A stretch of DNA of 64,000 bases from Chloranthus sessilifolius (GCA_021018995.1 CM037591.1:71637901-71701900); one strand, 5' to 3'; shown: positions 46,333 through 59,109, counted from the stretch's first letter. The notes: a model not told the origin generated them from the letters alone. Numbers and translations are program-made.

Positions 46333-47783
46333 ACGATCCATGAGGGTCTTTTAATTTGTATTATGGGGAGCAACTGTCTCCCCCAGGAAAGCTTAGCCTT
46401 TAGGATTGTTTATAGGTTGTGTGGGTAATTGTCCACTTTATCTCCTTGCCACTTACGAAGCTAGTTAACATATCTGGCTCTCTAACTTCGTGATGGACTA
46501 AGTATGTGAGTGAAGGGTCTGAGAGAACTTAGTAAGTTGGTGCAAATCTCTTGAATGTTGATGCGACTGCTGTTGTAAATCCTAAAGGATTTGAACAATT
46601 ATAGCATCAGGCATATTTCTTCGTTGTCCAATTTGGGGTTGTGCCACCTGTATTTGGGGTCTCTGGTGGAAAACTTGAGTTTGGGAGAATCGGGGTTGCC
46701 CAATATTGGTGCTAGTTGTGCTCCCACCATAGAACCGTAGTTAAATCTTGGATGATTTCTCCACGACGAATTGTAGGTATTCCTGTAATCTCCCCTCTGA
46801 AAAGCCATTGTTTGTTCAGTTTTCACCACCTCTTGGTATTGTGGCACAACAAAGTTTTTAGTATATGTGTGAGTCTGGCAATTAGAATGGTTTGTTGTGG
46901 ACCTATCTAGAGTATTTGAGTTTGAATTCATGAGTGTGGCAATTTTATGCTCAAGAGCTAAAACTTTTGCACTCATGTCGTCTTTAGTTTTCACTTTTTC
47001 TTTATTGATATTATAAAACCCTCCTCTTGCGAGCGGGGTATGACGAGCAATATCTAGATCAGTTTGCAACAAAGCCTATTTTTACTTTGAAGTGTTGGCC
47101 AGTTTCTCAAATAAATTCCAGGTCTGCTGGCCATTTTGAGCCGTGAAGGCTCCTCCGCTTACGACATCGACTGTGGAATGGTTAGTCTCAGTCAATCCTT
47201 GGTAAAAACTTTGTGCTATAGAAAAATTCGGCACCTCATGATGAGGGCATTTTCATAGAAAATCCTTCATCCATTGCCAACTCTCATGAAATAATTCTTC
47301 GGGCTTTTACCTGAAGCCTTGGATCGCTTAGCAAATTTGGTTTGTTCTATCAATTGGAAAGTAGTCACCCAAAAATTTGGACTGTAAGTCTTCCCAAGTG
47401 GTTATACTTCTGGCAGGTAGTGAGACTAACCATGCCTTCGCCCTATCTTTGGAAGAGAAAGGAAATAGACGCAGTCTTATGGCTTCTTTATTGGTCGTAG
47501 TTTATAGCATTGTACAGATTTCTATCAAGTCCCTCAGGTGTTGGTAGGGATCTTCTCTATCAAGCCCATGAAAAGTTGGTAGAGTTTGGAGTGTGTGGGG
47601 CTTGATTTCATAGTTTTGACCTTCAGCAGCCTCCGGTATAACTATACAAGAGGGCTCGGTCAAAGCTATAGGGCTAAGATGTGCTTCAATTGAAAGCTCG
47701 TCAGCCATGGTCTTGTCATCCATGGTTTGAGGTTCTCTTACAGAGGATCGGTTTAATGCGAGTCTGCGCAGGAGAGTCTGCAC
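46333..47783 (-). pseudogene. gag region of A
   Basis: Pieces with LQTLPTFHGLDREDPYQHLR and YRNTYNSSWRNHPRFNYGS are the Athila gag pattern. It is broken and is bounded on the left by B. Confidence 0.7.
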
Positions 47784-48107
47784 AATTTCTGGGTCGTATT
47801 CGAAAGAGTCTAGTCCTCTAGACCGGGTATGATGTATACACTAGAAAATAAATCTTTTTGTATATATAATATTTATATGATTTTTATTTTAGAAGAGTAG
47901 GGAGAGAGAACAAATCTAGGCCTCTGGCTTCTGTGATCAGGAGAAGTTGGAACCCTGATTTGCCTATTCTGAATAAACCTGCACAAGAGTAAGAAGTGAT
48001 CAAAGAAGAATAAAAATATAAAGAAATATAAAAAGAGAAAGATAAATATTTGTTTCTAAAAGAATAAACATATTAGATAAAAACAGAAATAAAGATAAAT
48101 TCTGCTT

Positions 48108-48124
48108 CCCCGGAAATGGCGCCA
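48108..48124 (-). other. tRNA-Asp-type primer site of A
   Basis: On minus, TGGCGCCATTTCCGGGG, a slightly decayed form of the primer site of B and C. It is 6 bases from the 5' LTR. 47784-48107 is leader without a frame. Confidence 0.75.
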
Positions 48125-48130
48125 AAAACT

Positions 48131-49669
48131 TGACTTGTCGATTATGATGAATTATATTTATGTTAATTTCAAGTCTTAACCTATTGCAAGTGCACAATGG
48201 AAATCATAGTACTAGCATAGGATCGTTCCCACGAGGAAATTTGTTTGTATAGTTATTTCTTTATTTTTATCTTCTATTTAAATCTTTATTTTAAAAACTT
48301 CTATTTATCTTTAAGATCTAATCTACTGGAGAAATATGAATAAAAGAATGATTTTTAATCTAAAGTGCATCAAATAAATCCTAATCCTCATTCTTCAGAT
48401 TAAGGTCGTCAATCTTAATCTTCAGCTTTTAGATATTTATAAAATTAAACAGTTCCGTTACACCATATTTCTAGTCTCCTAGTATAGGTCGTCAATCAAG
48501 TCTAAGATCCTATCAATACAGATTTAATCTAATCAATAACTTCCTAAAATCTGGGCATCAATCAAACCTTAGAAAATTGAAGATGGAAAAGTAAAAACCG
48601 TTACACTAATCTACAAATTTTAACCTGAGTCGTCAATTCAATTTAAAACTTGGAGATGTTTACAAAGCAAATAAAATCTAAACTAAAAAGCAAAGTAAAA
48701 TATATCCTTCACCCCTCAGCCACAGTCGTCAATTGCTCCTGTGAAACTACAGATATCTACATTAATCTTCAACACTCAATTGTAGTCGTCAGTTGCTCTT
48801 AAGAAACCTCTGATATTTAATCTATTCTAACTATATTACACTACTTTGATCGGAAGAAAATTTAACCACAAGCATCTATTGTTGCTGAAATTTTTCGATG
48901 CTTTATTCCTACACCGGGCTCTCTTATTTAAAGATCATAAGGAGTAAGTTTTCAAAGATCTAATTTTAATAAAAGAAACTACTAAAAAAAAAGTATCCTA
49001 ATATAACTCTAATTCCTAATTTTATTCTTTTCCTTGCTTCCTTTAGTTCATGTGCTTCTAGAGTATTCTTTAATTTTTAGTAGCAGAGTCCTTCGGAGTA
49101 CATCTTCATCAATCTTCTCAGATATGTGGTTCACCAAAATTCTAATCTTAGAGATCTTCTTATTCACTACATGTCGGTGATAACTCTCACTCACGTGATC
49201 AACAGCAGCAGATGGCAGCGGGAATGCTTTTATAATCGCAATCATAGATAACGATTTCTTCTATTATAGCTTCTTTCTGGAAAATCGTAAATCACGATTT
49301 TCTACTTTTTTCATAGCTTTCATACTCGGATGATTCTTTATAATGATTCTTCGCTTCCTTTATATCACTTCAGCTTCTTAAACATGTATTACTTTGAAGA
49401 ATCATTTTTTACGATTTCTCATTTTGTCTTTTAGTATCGCGCTCAATCGTCTTTTGCGGTTTTCTGTTTCTGAACATTTAGCGATTCATCTTTAATGCTC
49501 AATCATCCTTTTACTACTTTTTTTGAATTTATTTTGACAAAGATTAACACTTAGGCTCTATTTTACTGTTTAGGTTTAATATCTACACATCAGTAACTCA
49601 TTAGTAGCAAACTAAAGCATAGCATCACTAAGTTAAAGGTGATAAAGTGGTAAATAATGTGACTGATCA
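48131..49669 (-). repeat. 5' LTR of A
   Basis: A full-length partner of 26533-28017. The AAATCGTAAATCACGATTT-type motif array is at 49225-49500. Confidence 0.85.
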
Positions 49670-50430
49670 TGCCCTTGCACCGAAGTGAAAGCAAGTCTTT
49701 TATTTTAGGGACATGTGAAAATACAATTTGGAACAGCCGCTATATTGATGTCATGGATCATCACGTTGGTACAGAACCTGTTTCTGTCTGTTTCTGTCCT
49801 TTTCCAAAACTATGGCTATGGGCTCCCCTGGGTTCTCTGCGGTTCTATGGGCCAAATGACACTTGGTGCTGAATCTAATCATTATATTGAATCTGCTTTT
49901 TCTTCATTTAAACTGCTTTGACCTGATTCTTTTATCCTATAGTGTTGTTGTTGATATATTATCTTTATAAGTTCTGCGGTGGTTCATATTCGAGGCATAC
50001 TGCGATCATAATAAGGTGTGTTTGTGTCGTTTGTTTATTTTCCATTCATTTAATATTTATTAGAATGGCAAAATTAATGTTTTTATAATGCTAAATGTGA
50101 TTGTATTTAACACATAAAACTTGAACCTAACACTATAAATTAGGGCTGTTTGACAGTGTTTTGACACCGTGAAACAGATTTTAAAAGTAGGTTTATCTTT
50201 TTAACTCTAATCTATAGTATTGTGGGCTGCAGTTAGCATGAAATATAGTCTCTTTCCTAACAGAAAATTCTTTAAGCTTGGGGATTTTGATGGATTCACA
50301 TGAATAATCACATTTTATTAAATGATGAAAAACTCTCTGTAGGAACAATCTACTTTGATAAAAAAATACCAATCCAAGCTTCAATGGAAAACTATGTTTC
50401 ATTCTTGGAGGGCAAATATAAATAACCAAA
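49670..50430 (+). other. flank of A, possible host exon
   Basis: CTTTTATTTTAG (49698-49708) could be a splice acceptor. After it an open stretch to about 49918 translates to a hydrophobic piece (AAILMSWIITLVQNLFLSVS). I recognise no protein. It could be a leftover exon of the gene that A entered, or chance. The rest (49930-50430) is unassigned. Confidence 0.2.
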
Positions 50431-52711
50431 GCAGGGGAAGTGGACTTTGTTACCCGATTGGGGAAGTTCTCAAAGCAGCCTGATGCACCAGTAGCAGCCA
50501 GAGCCCAATCAGAGGGAAAGAAAGATAGTGCCGTGAATCCTTTTGAGAAAATGAGTCGAGAACATATACTGGAGACTCAACTGAGAAGAATGCCTGCTCA
50601 TATTATTGTATGGGATCTATTAATGACGTTCCCACTCTATTTTCAAGCATTAATGGGGGCGTTAAGAAATGCACATGTATCGCTTTAAGTTAGCCTAGAT
50701 GAAGTCGGGAAAATAATTGGTCAGGTTATGGCTCCAAATGTCATTTCATTTTCGGATGCCAATTTACCTGATGAAGGGAGTAGTCACTCCAAATCCCTGA
50801 ACATTACTGTCGAGTCTAGAAATATGATAGTCCCCTTCGTTTTAATTGATAATAGTTCTGCATTAAATATATGCCCACTGAGAACCGCCACCAAGATTGG
50901 GGTAGATCCTTGCATGCTGAGACCCATGAGAACTAATGCCAGAGGCTTCGATAACACACGAAGAGAGATAATGGGAGAAGTTGACCTTGAGCTATTGATT
51001 GGGCTAATGGCCTTCTCCATGTTGTTTCAAGTGATAGACATCAAATCCTCATTTAATCTATTGTTAGGGCACTCGTGGCTGCATGAGGTCAGAGCAATAC
51101 CATCGATGTTGCACCAAAAGCTTAAGTTTGCGTTCGGCCATAAGATCATCACCATCATTGGTGAGGGGCACAGTGAGAAAGAAAAAGCCACCAATAGCGT
51201 CGAAAAACCCAAAGTGCTGGATGTGCCGCACATCGCTAAGGACGTCGACCTCTACAGTTTCGAATACGAGGTGTCTTCAATACTCCAAGAGCCCATCAAG
51301 GGCATCATTCTAGGAACCTGAGGTGGAATGGTAGCAGCACTGGCCATGCTCCAAAAGTGGGGTTATCAAAAAGGAAGGGGATTGGAGCCCAGACTGCAAG
51401 GCAGAAGAGATACCGTCACAGCTAAGGGTGGTCAAAAAGTTAGATTTGGGCTAGGTTACAATCCCACAGAAGAAGTGCGGGAGGCTAAGGAGAAAGCTTG
51501 TGCGACAGCAGCTGTGAGAGCTAGGGAGATACACATAGAGGAAAGACCCCGTCCTAGGCCTCACATTAGGAATTCATTCGTGAGCGCTAGGGTTGTAAAG
51601 ATTAACCGAAATGGGATAACCCAATTAACTCCACACAAGCCCACAACACTGATTCACCTCACCAATCCCCACATCACCCTTCCCAACCTAGAGATAGACT
51701 TGGCCGCATTATCCATCTTTGAGGAGCGACAACCCGTACCTGAACAAACTCCCCCTGTGGTGAATAACCATAAAACTGTGTTAACGTTTGAAGATATCAT
51801 CTCAGATGAACTGGGGATCAACATGATGGAGGCTGATTCCGAAGAGCCGTATCAGTTAGCACCCTCCATCCAAATAGATAAAGGAGCGGCCTCGCAGGTA
51901 CGCGATTGGGCATCTTTGCCCCAAACCTTAGAAGCGGGGAGTGGCCTAACATTTGGCACCCATTTTCCAAAAAAAAACAACCTATAAAAATTGAGATAAG
52001 CCCTTGGCAAGCAATACCTTATATATACATAAACTCATGCTGCCAAGGGTCAGTCCTCGAAGAAAATAAAAATCTCAAAAATATTGAAAAAATATAAAGT
52101 CTAAAAACATTGCCATTTAAAATTCTAAATAAAATCCCATAAAAAAATGCCTTAATTGAAATACCCATCCCACGTAAAATCGACCCCTTCCTGTAGAAAT
52201 ACAAGAGGAGGTAGGAGTTATGAGTTTGGACGAGGATATCCCTTTGGAGGAGCTCCCCAATGAGCTCCTTGACCGATTTGCCGAATTTGAGCATGACCTT
52301 ACCCCCATTGTCGAAGAAATGGAAGATATCAATCTAGGGACTGAGGAGATTCCTCGAATTACTAAAATCAAAATGTCGCTATCTCTCGAAGAAAGAAAAA
52401 GCATGATCGACTTCCTTCGATCATACCAAGATGTTTTTGCCTGGCCATACGAAGACATGCCTGATTTGGACACCGATTTGGTCGAGCATGAGTTACCTCT
52501 CTACCCTGATATGAAGTTGGTTAAGAAAAAGTTGAGACGTCTTCGACCCGATTGGATACTGAAAGTCAAAGACAATGTCATCAAGCAGTATGACGTGGGG
52601 TTTCTCATGGTATCTAAATACCCATAGTGGCTAGCCAATATTAGGCCTGTATCAAAGAAGGATAGAAAGGTCCACATGTGTATCAATTTTAGAAATTTGA
52701 ATAGGGCGAGC
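50431..52711 (+). mobile_element. Tat/Ogre-type fragment J (protease to RT)
   Basis: Parts in order are an end-of-gag segment; an aspartic protease region (IDNSSALNICPLRTATKIG; LGHSWLHEVRAIPS) at 50728-51321; a G-patch-like piece (MLQKWGYQKGRGLEPRLQG) at about 51337-51400; and the RT start (YQDVFAWPYEDMPDLDTDLV; INFRNLNRAS) at about 52425-52712. It is cut by element C. The G-patch between protease and RT is an Ogre/Tat habit. It is broken in a few places. Confidence 0.8.
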
Positions 52712-54685
52712 CTCTAAAATCATCAATAAAACTAGGCAGACACACTCACATAGACCTGCAAGTAATCAGGGTATGTTGTAGCAAATTTTACAAAAATGGT
52801 GAATAAGAGAATGTCCACAGGGAGGTTAGTTTAAAAATATGATAAATCTCCAGATCTGAATTAGATCTGGCACCCTAACTATTACTAATTTAGCTAAAAG
52901 ACAGGGGAGCGGTTTGAAATGGATTGTCACTTAAGCTAAGCTAAAATTAAACATAAGCTAATCTTGGATCGAGTTTAGGATCTTAGATCTTGTAGGGGAA
53001 AGGGGTAAAAAGAACAGAAAATGGAGAAGAGTAGCTTGGAGATTGGTTTTCACTGAAATCAGATTCGATTAATCATGCTACAGAGGTTTAGAGCACACAA
53101 TTCCCTCAACTGGCTATAAGCGCAGCTTCAGGGTATAAATTCCACTCCAAATCACAGGATCCACCTGGTCTTAAGGCTATGATCTATCCACTTTAATGGT
53201 CACAGACCATCCTATAGACTTTATCGAATCCATGGATTGCAATAGATGAATCGAATTGGAGCCTGAGCATAGATTCATCTTAAGGTTATGATCTGTCCAC
53301 TTTAATGGTCACAGACCATCCTAGGGATCTCATTCAAAGCTAGAGCATCAATTAGAATAATTAAAACCACTACAGATGCTGCAATTCCCAGGTCACAGAC
53401 TCAAGGAATCACAGGAGCATCAGATCCAGGGCGATTAGATGGTATCTAAGAGGTCTACCAGTTAAGTGGGTGAGCTGATATACAGACTCCTCTACACAGA
53501 TCCGATCGATCACCAAATGGAACTTTAGGTTTAATTAAAGCATTAAAATCAGCATTAACATTGTAATCAAAGTCACTCTACAATGGAAATACTCTCAGAT
53601 CTGTAGTCTGTGCAGCTAGGAACCTACAATAACACTCTTAACGTCAGCCAATTATAGATCTAACATTTCTCCTCGCTACTCAAAGGGAATTAGCCAACCA
53701 TGGTTAGGCTAAAGAAGGAAAATAGAATTTCTCTGCAAGCTCTAATCTCCAGAATTTGGTTCAGATCTCGATCCCCCCAATTGCAATTAGGGGTCTCTAT
53801 ATATAGCTTTCTCCTCTATTTTTCCCGCCAAAAATCCCTTCTAGAAGGTCCTCAGAGTTTGTTAGAGCACATGGGTCAGTTAGGTTTTTCTAGGGCATCT
53901 TTTAGAGCCGTTGTACAGATCACGAAGTGCCTCGGGTTGCGTGTAGCAGGTCACCAAATCACAATGTATGCACAGTTGAATTTCTGAGATGTTCTGCACA
54001 CGATTTCGACAGGTTCAGGAAGCTTTCGACAGGTTTGAGGGACTCTTCGGCAGTTTGGAGAACCATTTCGATAGGTTTTGCTCTGCATGCTATCCTTTCG
54101 ATAGGGTTGCTCTCACTCCTATCGAAAGGCACAAGTACCCTTCAATAGGTTATGTTCCAGCATCTTCATCTCGATAGGTTCAGGAAACCATTCGACAGGT
54201 TCCTTTGATGCCTCAGGTAGGCTTTCGATAAGATGGTTTCTTCCTTCCTTTTAGCTGCTCGATAGGTTCTTTGATCCTATCGAACTTCTCTATCCACACA
54301 AATCCATCCTTCTTCTGCCTTCAGATCCTGTTGAAACCTCTTCCACTGCTCGAATTCTCCCTTTCTTTGCTTTCAGCTCCTATCGAAGTCTTTAGGTGAC
54401 CAACAGATAGGATGTTTTTAGCCTGTTCTTACTTCCTTCACCTTACCCTATTGTAGCCACGCACTCCAAGGGTCCAGTGATGTTCTATCCTCTGGTGTGT
54501 TGTTGCTGGGTTTGTCCTGTGCTGAGAGATAGCCCCTTTTTAGGCATTCTTGAGTGGTTTTATGCATTAATGTCCTCTTTTATTACTGTCTACAAAATTC
54601 ACTTGACAGAGACTTATTAGTATGCTCACAGGTCTATCAATGGTCAGGTTAAAGGGTAAAAAATGGCATTTTTCACCACTTAACA
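52712..54685 (-). repeat. 3' LTR of C
   Basis: TATA CTATATATAG on minus at 53797-53806. TTTCGATAGG/CCTATCGAAA motifs lie upstream (53998-54400). Confidence 0.85.
53998..54400. repeat. TTTCGATAGG motif array in LTR C
   Basis: About twelve copies on both strands (TTTCGATAGGTT, CCTATCGAAAGG, CTCGATAGGTTC) with a TCGA core. Confidence 0.85.
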
Positions 54686-56430
54686 CACCCCCAAACGTAA
54701 GCTTTGCTAGTCCTTGAGCAAAGGAGAATTAAAAGAAAATAAAAATGCCACTTTTATAGGGAGCATGGATGCATTTAGCATATGCACCAAGCCTTTTAAA
54801 CCCCTAGGTGATCCCTAGTGGAGGAGTGAAGTCTCCTGAGGGTTTTCAGTGAAAATACCCACAAACTGCCCCAATAAAGTTAGTTAATAATAGTACATCC
54901 TGCTAAACAAAATTTTAGTAAACTAGAATAAATTCTCATCATGTCTTTTCAGTTCTAGAGGGTTTTCAACAGAATAGTCACCAGCTTAAAACATGAAATT
55001 TTGCAGTAATTCCTTCATCATCAATTAGTTCATATCTAGGTATTATGTCTGAAGATTGATGCATGGCTCACCTTTCATTTGAGAATTCTGTTTTGATACT
55101 ACCCCCATCAAATTGGATTTCAGGCCCAAGTCTCACCGGGGCTGTTAACTCACAACAACAATGAAGGGTGTAGAATTTCACACAGCTCAAGAGCAGTTAC
55201 AGTCCTCAAATAGGGTTGTAAGCATGAGCATAGGCATTGCTCTAATTTCTAAAATTTTCTAACTCTTTTCACCATAGATTAGACAGATCCTTATCTCCAC
55301 ATGACAGCTCAATCCATTCCAGATCAGTAAGGTCTTTTTATTGGGTTGTATTGTAGCTTAGGGATGAGGTTTGTACAAGAATGAGAGGGTAAGAGGGATT
55401 CAAATTGAGAAATCAGTAAAGGTAGGGAGGTGGTCTAGACAACACCTTGATTTCAGAACAATTCCATCTATTTCTTAAATTTTCAGAGCCCAAGTGGCCA
55501 ACTTCTCTTCCTTTCAATCTTTCAATGAAATGACTTCTCTCTCTCATTCTTTTGCTCTATTTTTTTTTTTTTTCAAATTAGAATACCACAAATACCACCA
55601 ATTGTATTTTTCTTTCTTTCAACCACATTTAACACCTTGCTCCTTTAACCTTGCTTCTCCTTCCTCTTCCTGATTTCTCAGATTGGGGGTGAACTAAAAT
55701 AGGTCAAAATGTTTTGGGTTTAAAATTTTTGGTTTTCATCAAAGAAAATTGGGGCTTTTAAGGCTCAAGTGGTGTGCATCAAGGGCAGTTCAAAGGTGGG
55801 ACATTTTAAGCTCAAACTGGCCAAGTGATGTCCTTACTTCATGTCCTCAATGTCATGAATGCTGTCAAGCTGTTTCAACTTGGAATTGCCTAACTTCTAG
55901 TGATTAAAATTAGATCTAATCAGTTCTTAGAGCAGAAAAATTGCCAAAACACTCTTCAAAGAAACTTTTTCAGGCCTAAATCTCACTGGGTATGGCCTTC
56001 CATCTAATTTTCAGTGGTGTGTCTTCACAATTTCCTCTCATTTCAGGTTTACTGCACATCAAAATTATTTTTCACAAATTGTTGACATTTGCCTCATGAA
56101 GTCTATTGGACTACGACTTGTTTTAGTTTCAAATAGTTGTTTTCTTAATTTCCTCTTTTTACCAAAATTCTAGTGAGAATTTACTCTAATTAATTCCAAA
56201 CACTTCTTTTTAGCCTAGCTGTACTAAAAGTAACTAATTTATTGGCATACATGCCATACCCCCAAACCTAAACCAAACAGTGTCCTCACTGTTGACAGCA
56301 TGAAATTAGGGGAGAGGCATGGGGGGAAAAGAGAGATACAGAAAAACTACATGAAGACAAAATGTATTAAAATCCCAAATATATACATGAGAAAAATGAG
56401 GAAGAAACTAAAACAACAAGGTGCCATAGC
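54686..56430 (-). other. conserved 3' region of C
   Basis: A polypurine-like tract (TTTGGGGGTG on minus) lies beside 54686. Paired hairpins are at 54804-54818 and 54822-54837. An ACAGTGTCCTCACTGTTGAC landmark lies near 56276-56295. Confidence 0.65.
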
Positions 56431-59109
56431 TAATTGCAGGTATCATTTGGCCAATCATAGAGGTCAGCCAGGTTTTTCAGCTCATCCTTGGATAAGGGAG
56501 CTTTGCCTTTAGATTTAGCCCTCGGTTGCGGCCTCTTTGGTGTCTCCTTAGACTAGGCAGCGGGTTGTTTTCCTTTGGGATCAATAGTAGCAACAGAATC
56601 GAAATCTGAATCAGACGGGAAAAGGGCAGAGGGGTCCAATCCGAGAGCCGCAACAATTTTCCTTCTTTCCTCCTTTGATAGTAAGGTGAAAGAGGTATCA
56701 GGTTGGGTTGGGGGCTGGGTGGGAGGTGTGGCTTTAGACGGGGCAACAGGCTTGTTTCCTTTCTTGGCAGGGGCAACAGAGGGAGCAGATCTTTTGACAG
56801 TAACTTTCTTCTTGGGGGGAGCCCTTTTAGATTTTAGAGGGGCAGGTTGAGTAGGGGGGGCTCCTAGGCTAGAGGAGGGTGCACATCCATAGGGGGGTGG
56901 GAGGAGGTTGAGTTGTAGGGGGGGACAGGATTGAGTGGCAGGAGGTGCAGGAGGAGGTGCGGTGGCAAGAGGGGTAGGTTGAAATGGCTGAGAGGTAAGG
57001 GAAGCATCCTTTTTCTCTAAAATGTCAGTCTATTTGGCAGCATAGAGCAGGTTGGCATCAGAGAGTTCTTTGGTGGCCTTGAGTATCTCCTGAGCATTGG
57101 CTAATTTTTTCTTGAGAAGCTCAGAATTCTTCTTCTCATATTTGGCAATGAGACTCTCAGCAGCTGCCAATTGTTTTGCTGACTCATAACGAGTTAGGAT
57201 TTCAAACCACCCTTGAGAGATATCGCGTAGTTGAATTCGGTGTTCCAATTCGATGTTGGCAATCCTCTCCTCATAATGGGCCTCAACGAAAGCTCGGAGT
57301 GCAGCCATACCTCTCAGGACATCCCTGTGGATGTAAGGGTTGTCCCTCATGGCATACAGTAGGGTGAGGTAAGGGGGTATGTACATGGATTGCCTAAGGA
57401 CAATGGGCAAGGACAAGGGTGTAGTGGATGAAGAGGAGGGGGTGGAAAGAACTAGAGCATCCCAGGGATCAGTTTGGGTAGAGGCATCCTGGAAAATGGT
57501 TGGAGGGGTGGTGAAGGGTAGAGGGCATTCAGCTATTATGGAGGCCAGTAAATCTGGGGAGGACGGTAAAGTGGCCTATGGTGAGGAAAGTATGGGGAGA
57601 GTTGGTGCAGCCACTTCCTCGGGCTGGGCAGCTGCAGGGTGTGGGGTAAGTATAGGTGAAGCAGGAGGGGCTATGTGAGGGGGTTGAGGAGCGAAATAGG
57701 ATGGGGTATGGGTGGATTGAATTGATTGGAGACATGAGCTCATGAGGGTCTGGTTGTCAGTGTTGACAATTAATTGGGACTGAATGGTTTGTAGGAGGGA
57801 TAGAATTTGAGTGAGGGCGTCAGGCATGGTAGGGGTAGAAGGGGCCGGTGGTTGGACATGATGGAAGGGGGAAGAGGGTGCATGGTTAAAATGATGAGGA
57901 GTGGGGTGTGGGGAGTCAGGAAGTGGAGTGTACTCATGAGCAACGTCCTCAACAATTGAGGTCATGAGGACCGTGAACCCAGTAGTGGTGAACAGTTCCA
58001 CGCCTTGTGGATGCAGAGGGGTTGGGGATGGGGGAAAATTAGAAATGGGTTGGGTAGTGTGGGGAGAAGAAGTGGTAGGGGTAGGCTCGGAGAATGTGGG
58101 AGGTTCCAGTATGTCAGGTTGGAAAACCTGAGAGGTGGTTGAAGTGAAAACATGTTCTGAGGTGGGTGGAGAGAGGTCTATTTGAAGAGGGACTGATAGA
58201 AACGGAAAAAACAAAGTAGGTGGAGGGGTAGGTAATGGGACAGGTATGGTAGGTGGAGGGGTGGATAAGGGTATCTCTGCTGCCACGATAGTAGCTTCTC
58301 CATTGGTTCATTTTACTTCACATATTTTCCAGTCTTGAGCAGACATGTGATGAGTCTGCAAAAAGGCAGACCTCCTCCTTTAGCAAAAGCTTGCCTCTTC
58401 AGCACCTTGTCATTGATGTCCACCATTGTTTTAAAAATCAGCTTAGGTGCATTCACAAATTGCCCCTTTGAACAGAAGTATAGTGCATCCACTAAAGGGT
58501 CCTTCTTTATTGCAAATGGCTAGAGACATAGACATTTTTTCTCAGAATGGTATCAATGAGTCTAAGGGTAGGATGGAGGTCTCTTCTCATCAAGGATTCA
58601 CTAGAGCCCATGATTCCATTAGTAAGTTGTTTAGCCATTTCCTGAAATGTAGCCCCTGCAGGTGCCCCTTCAGCTCTGGTGGAGTAAAATTGATATGGGA
58701 CTCCCAAAGCCATCCCAATATCCTTGCAGTCGACAGTCAGCTGCCAGTCATCAATCAAGATTTCTAGTATATCCTCAGCCCCAGGTACCACTTTCTTTGT
58801 CAAGTTTTGATACAACAATTTGACCTACCTGGGGTAGACATTTTCCTTTAAGGGTGAAAGCAGGGGTAGTAGACCTTCTTTTTTCAAATATTCCAACGCC
58901 CCCTGGCACTCCCCAATGTTAGCAAAATATGCCAAATCAAAATTCATCTCAGGAACAAGACTCAATTTTTCTACAAACTCATTGGGGGTAGTTAACCCCG
59001 CTGGCAGTTCTACTGGAGGAGTAGCTCTCGCTAAGGTTTCTTCCACTATAGGTTCCTGAATCGCAACAACTTTGGCTTTCTTAGCTTTAGGAGCCTTTTT
59101 AGCTGTCAT
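56430..59109 (-). pseudogene. second ORF region of C
   Basis: From the start it has a Lys-rich N-terminus (TAKKAPKAKKAKV) and a domain with ALEYLKKEGLLPLL and VYPRQVKLLYQNL (58507-59109). A Pro/Ser/Thr-rich stretch (57576-58286), a coiled-coil part (LIAKYEKKNSELLKKKLA, 57030-57416) and a basic tail (about 56430-56860) follow. The domain pairs with that of A. It resembles the family named 'putative plant transposon protein'; its role is unknown. It is broken. Confidence 0.55.

Larger units (their letters stand above)
26533..49669 (-). mobile_element. Athila-like LTR element A with nested H and B
   Basis: Its LTRs are 26533-28017 and 48131-49669, starting TGACTTGTCGATTATG and ending TGATCA on plus. 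The flanks TGGCC and TGCCC agree at 4 of 5 positions. The body, minus strand, has a primer site (48108-48124), a gag region, an internal motif array, a second ORF and a 3' region. RT and integrase are not seen. H sits inside the second ORF and B sits between gag and the second ORF, so A is the oldest. By eye the LTRs differ at roughly one base in ten over the first stretch. It is broken in many places. Confidence 0.85.

Noticed and set aside
36756-46337. Target duplication of element B
   Set aside because: The flanking five bases (GCTAC and ACGAT) do not agree convincingly; no duplication is claimed.
49669-49872. 67-codon frame starting ATGCCCTTGCACC
   Set aside because: Its start is at the edge of the A LTR and its sequence has no protein-like pattern. 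The other frame after the possible acceptor is the one mentioned as a weak candidate.
1148-52711. Idea that E and J are two parts of one Tat element
   Set aside because: They are on opposite strands, 43 kb apart, with independent insertions between them.
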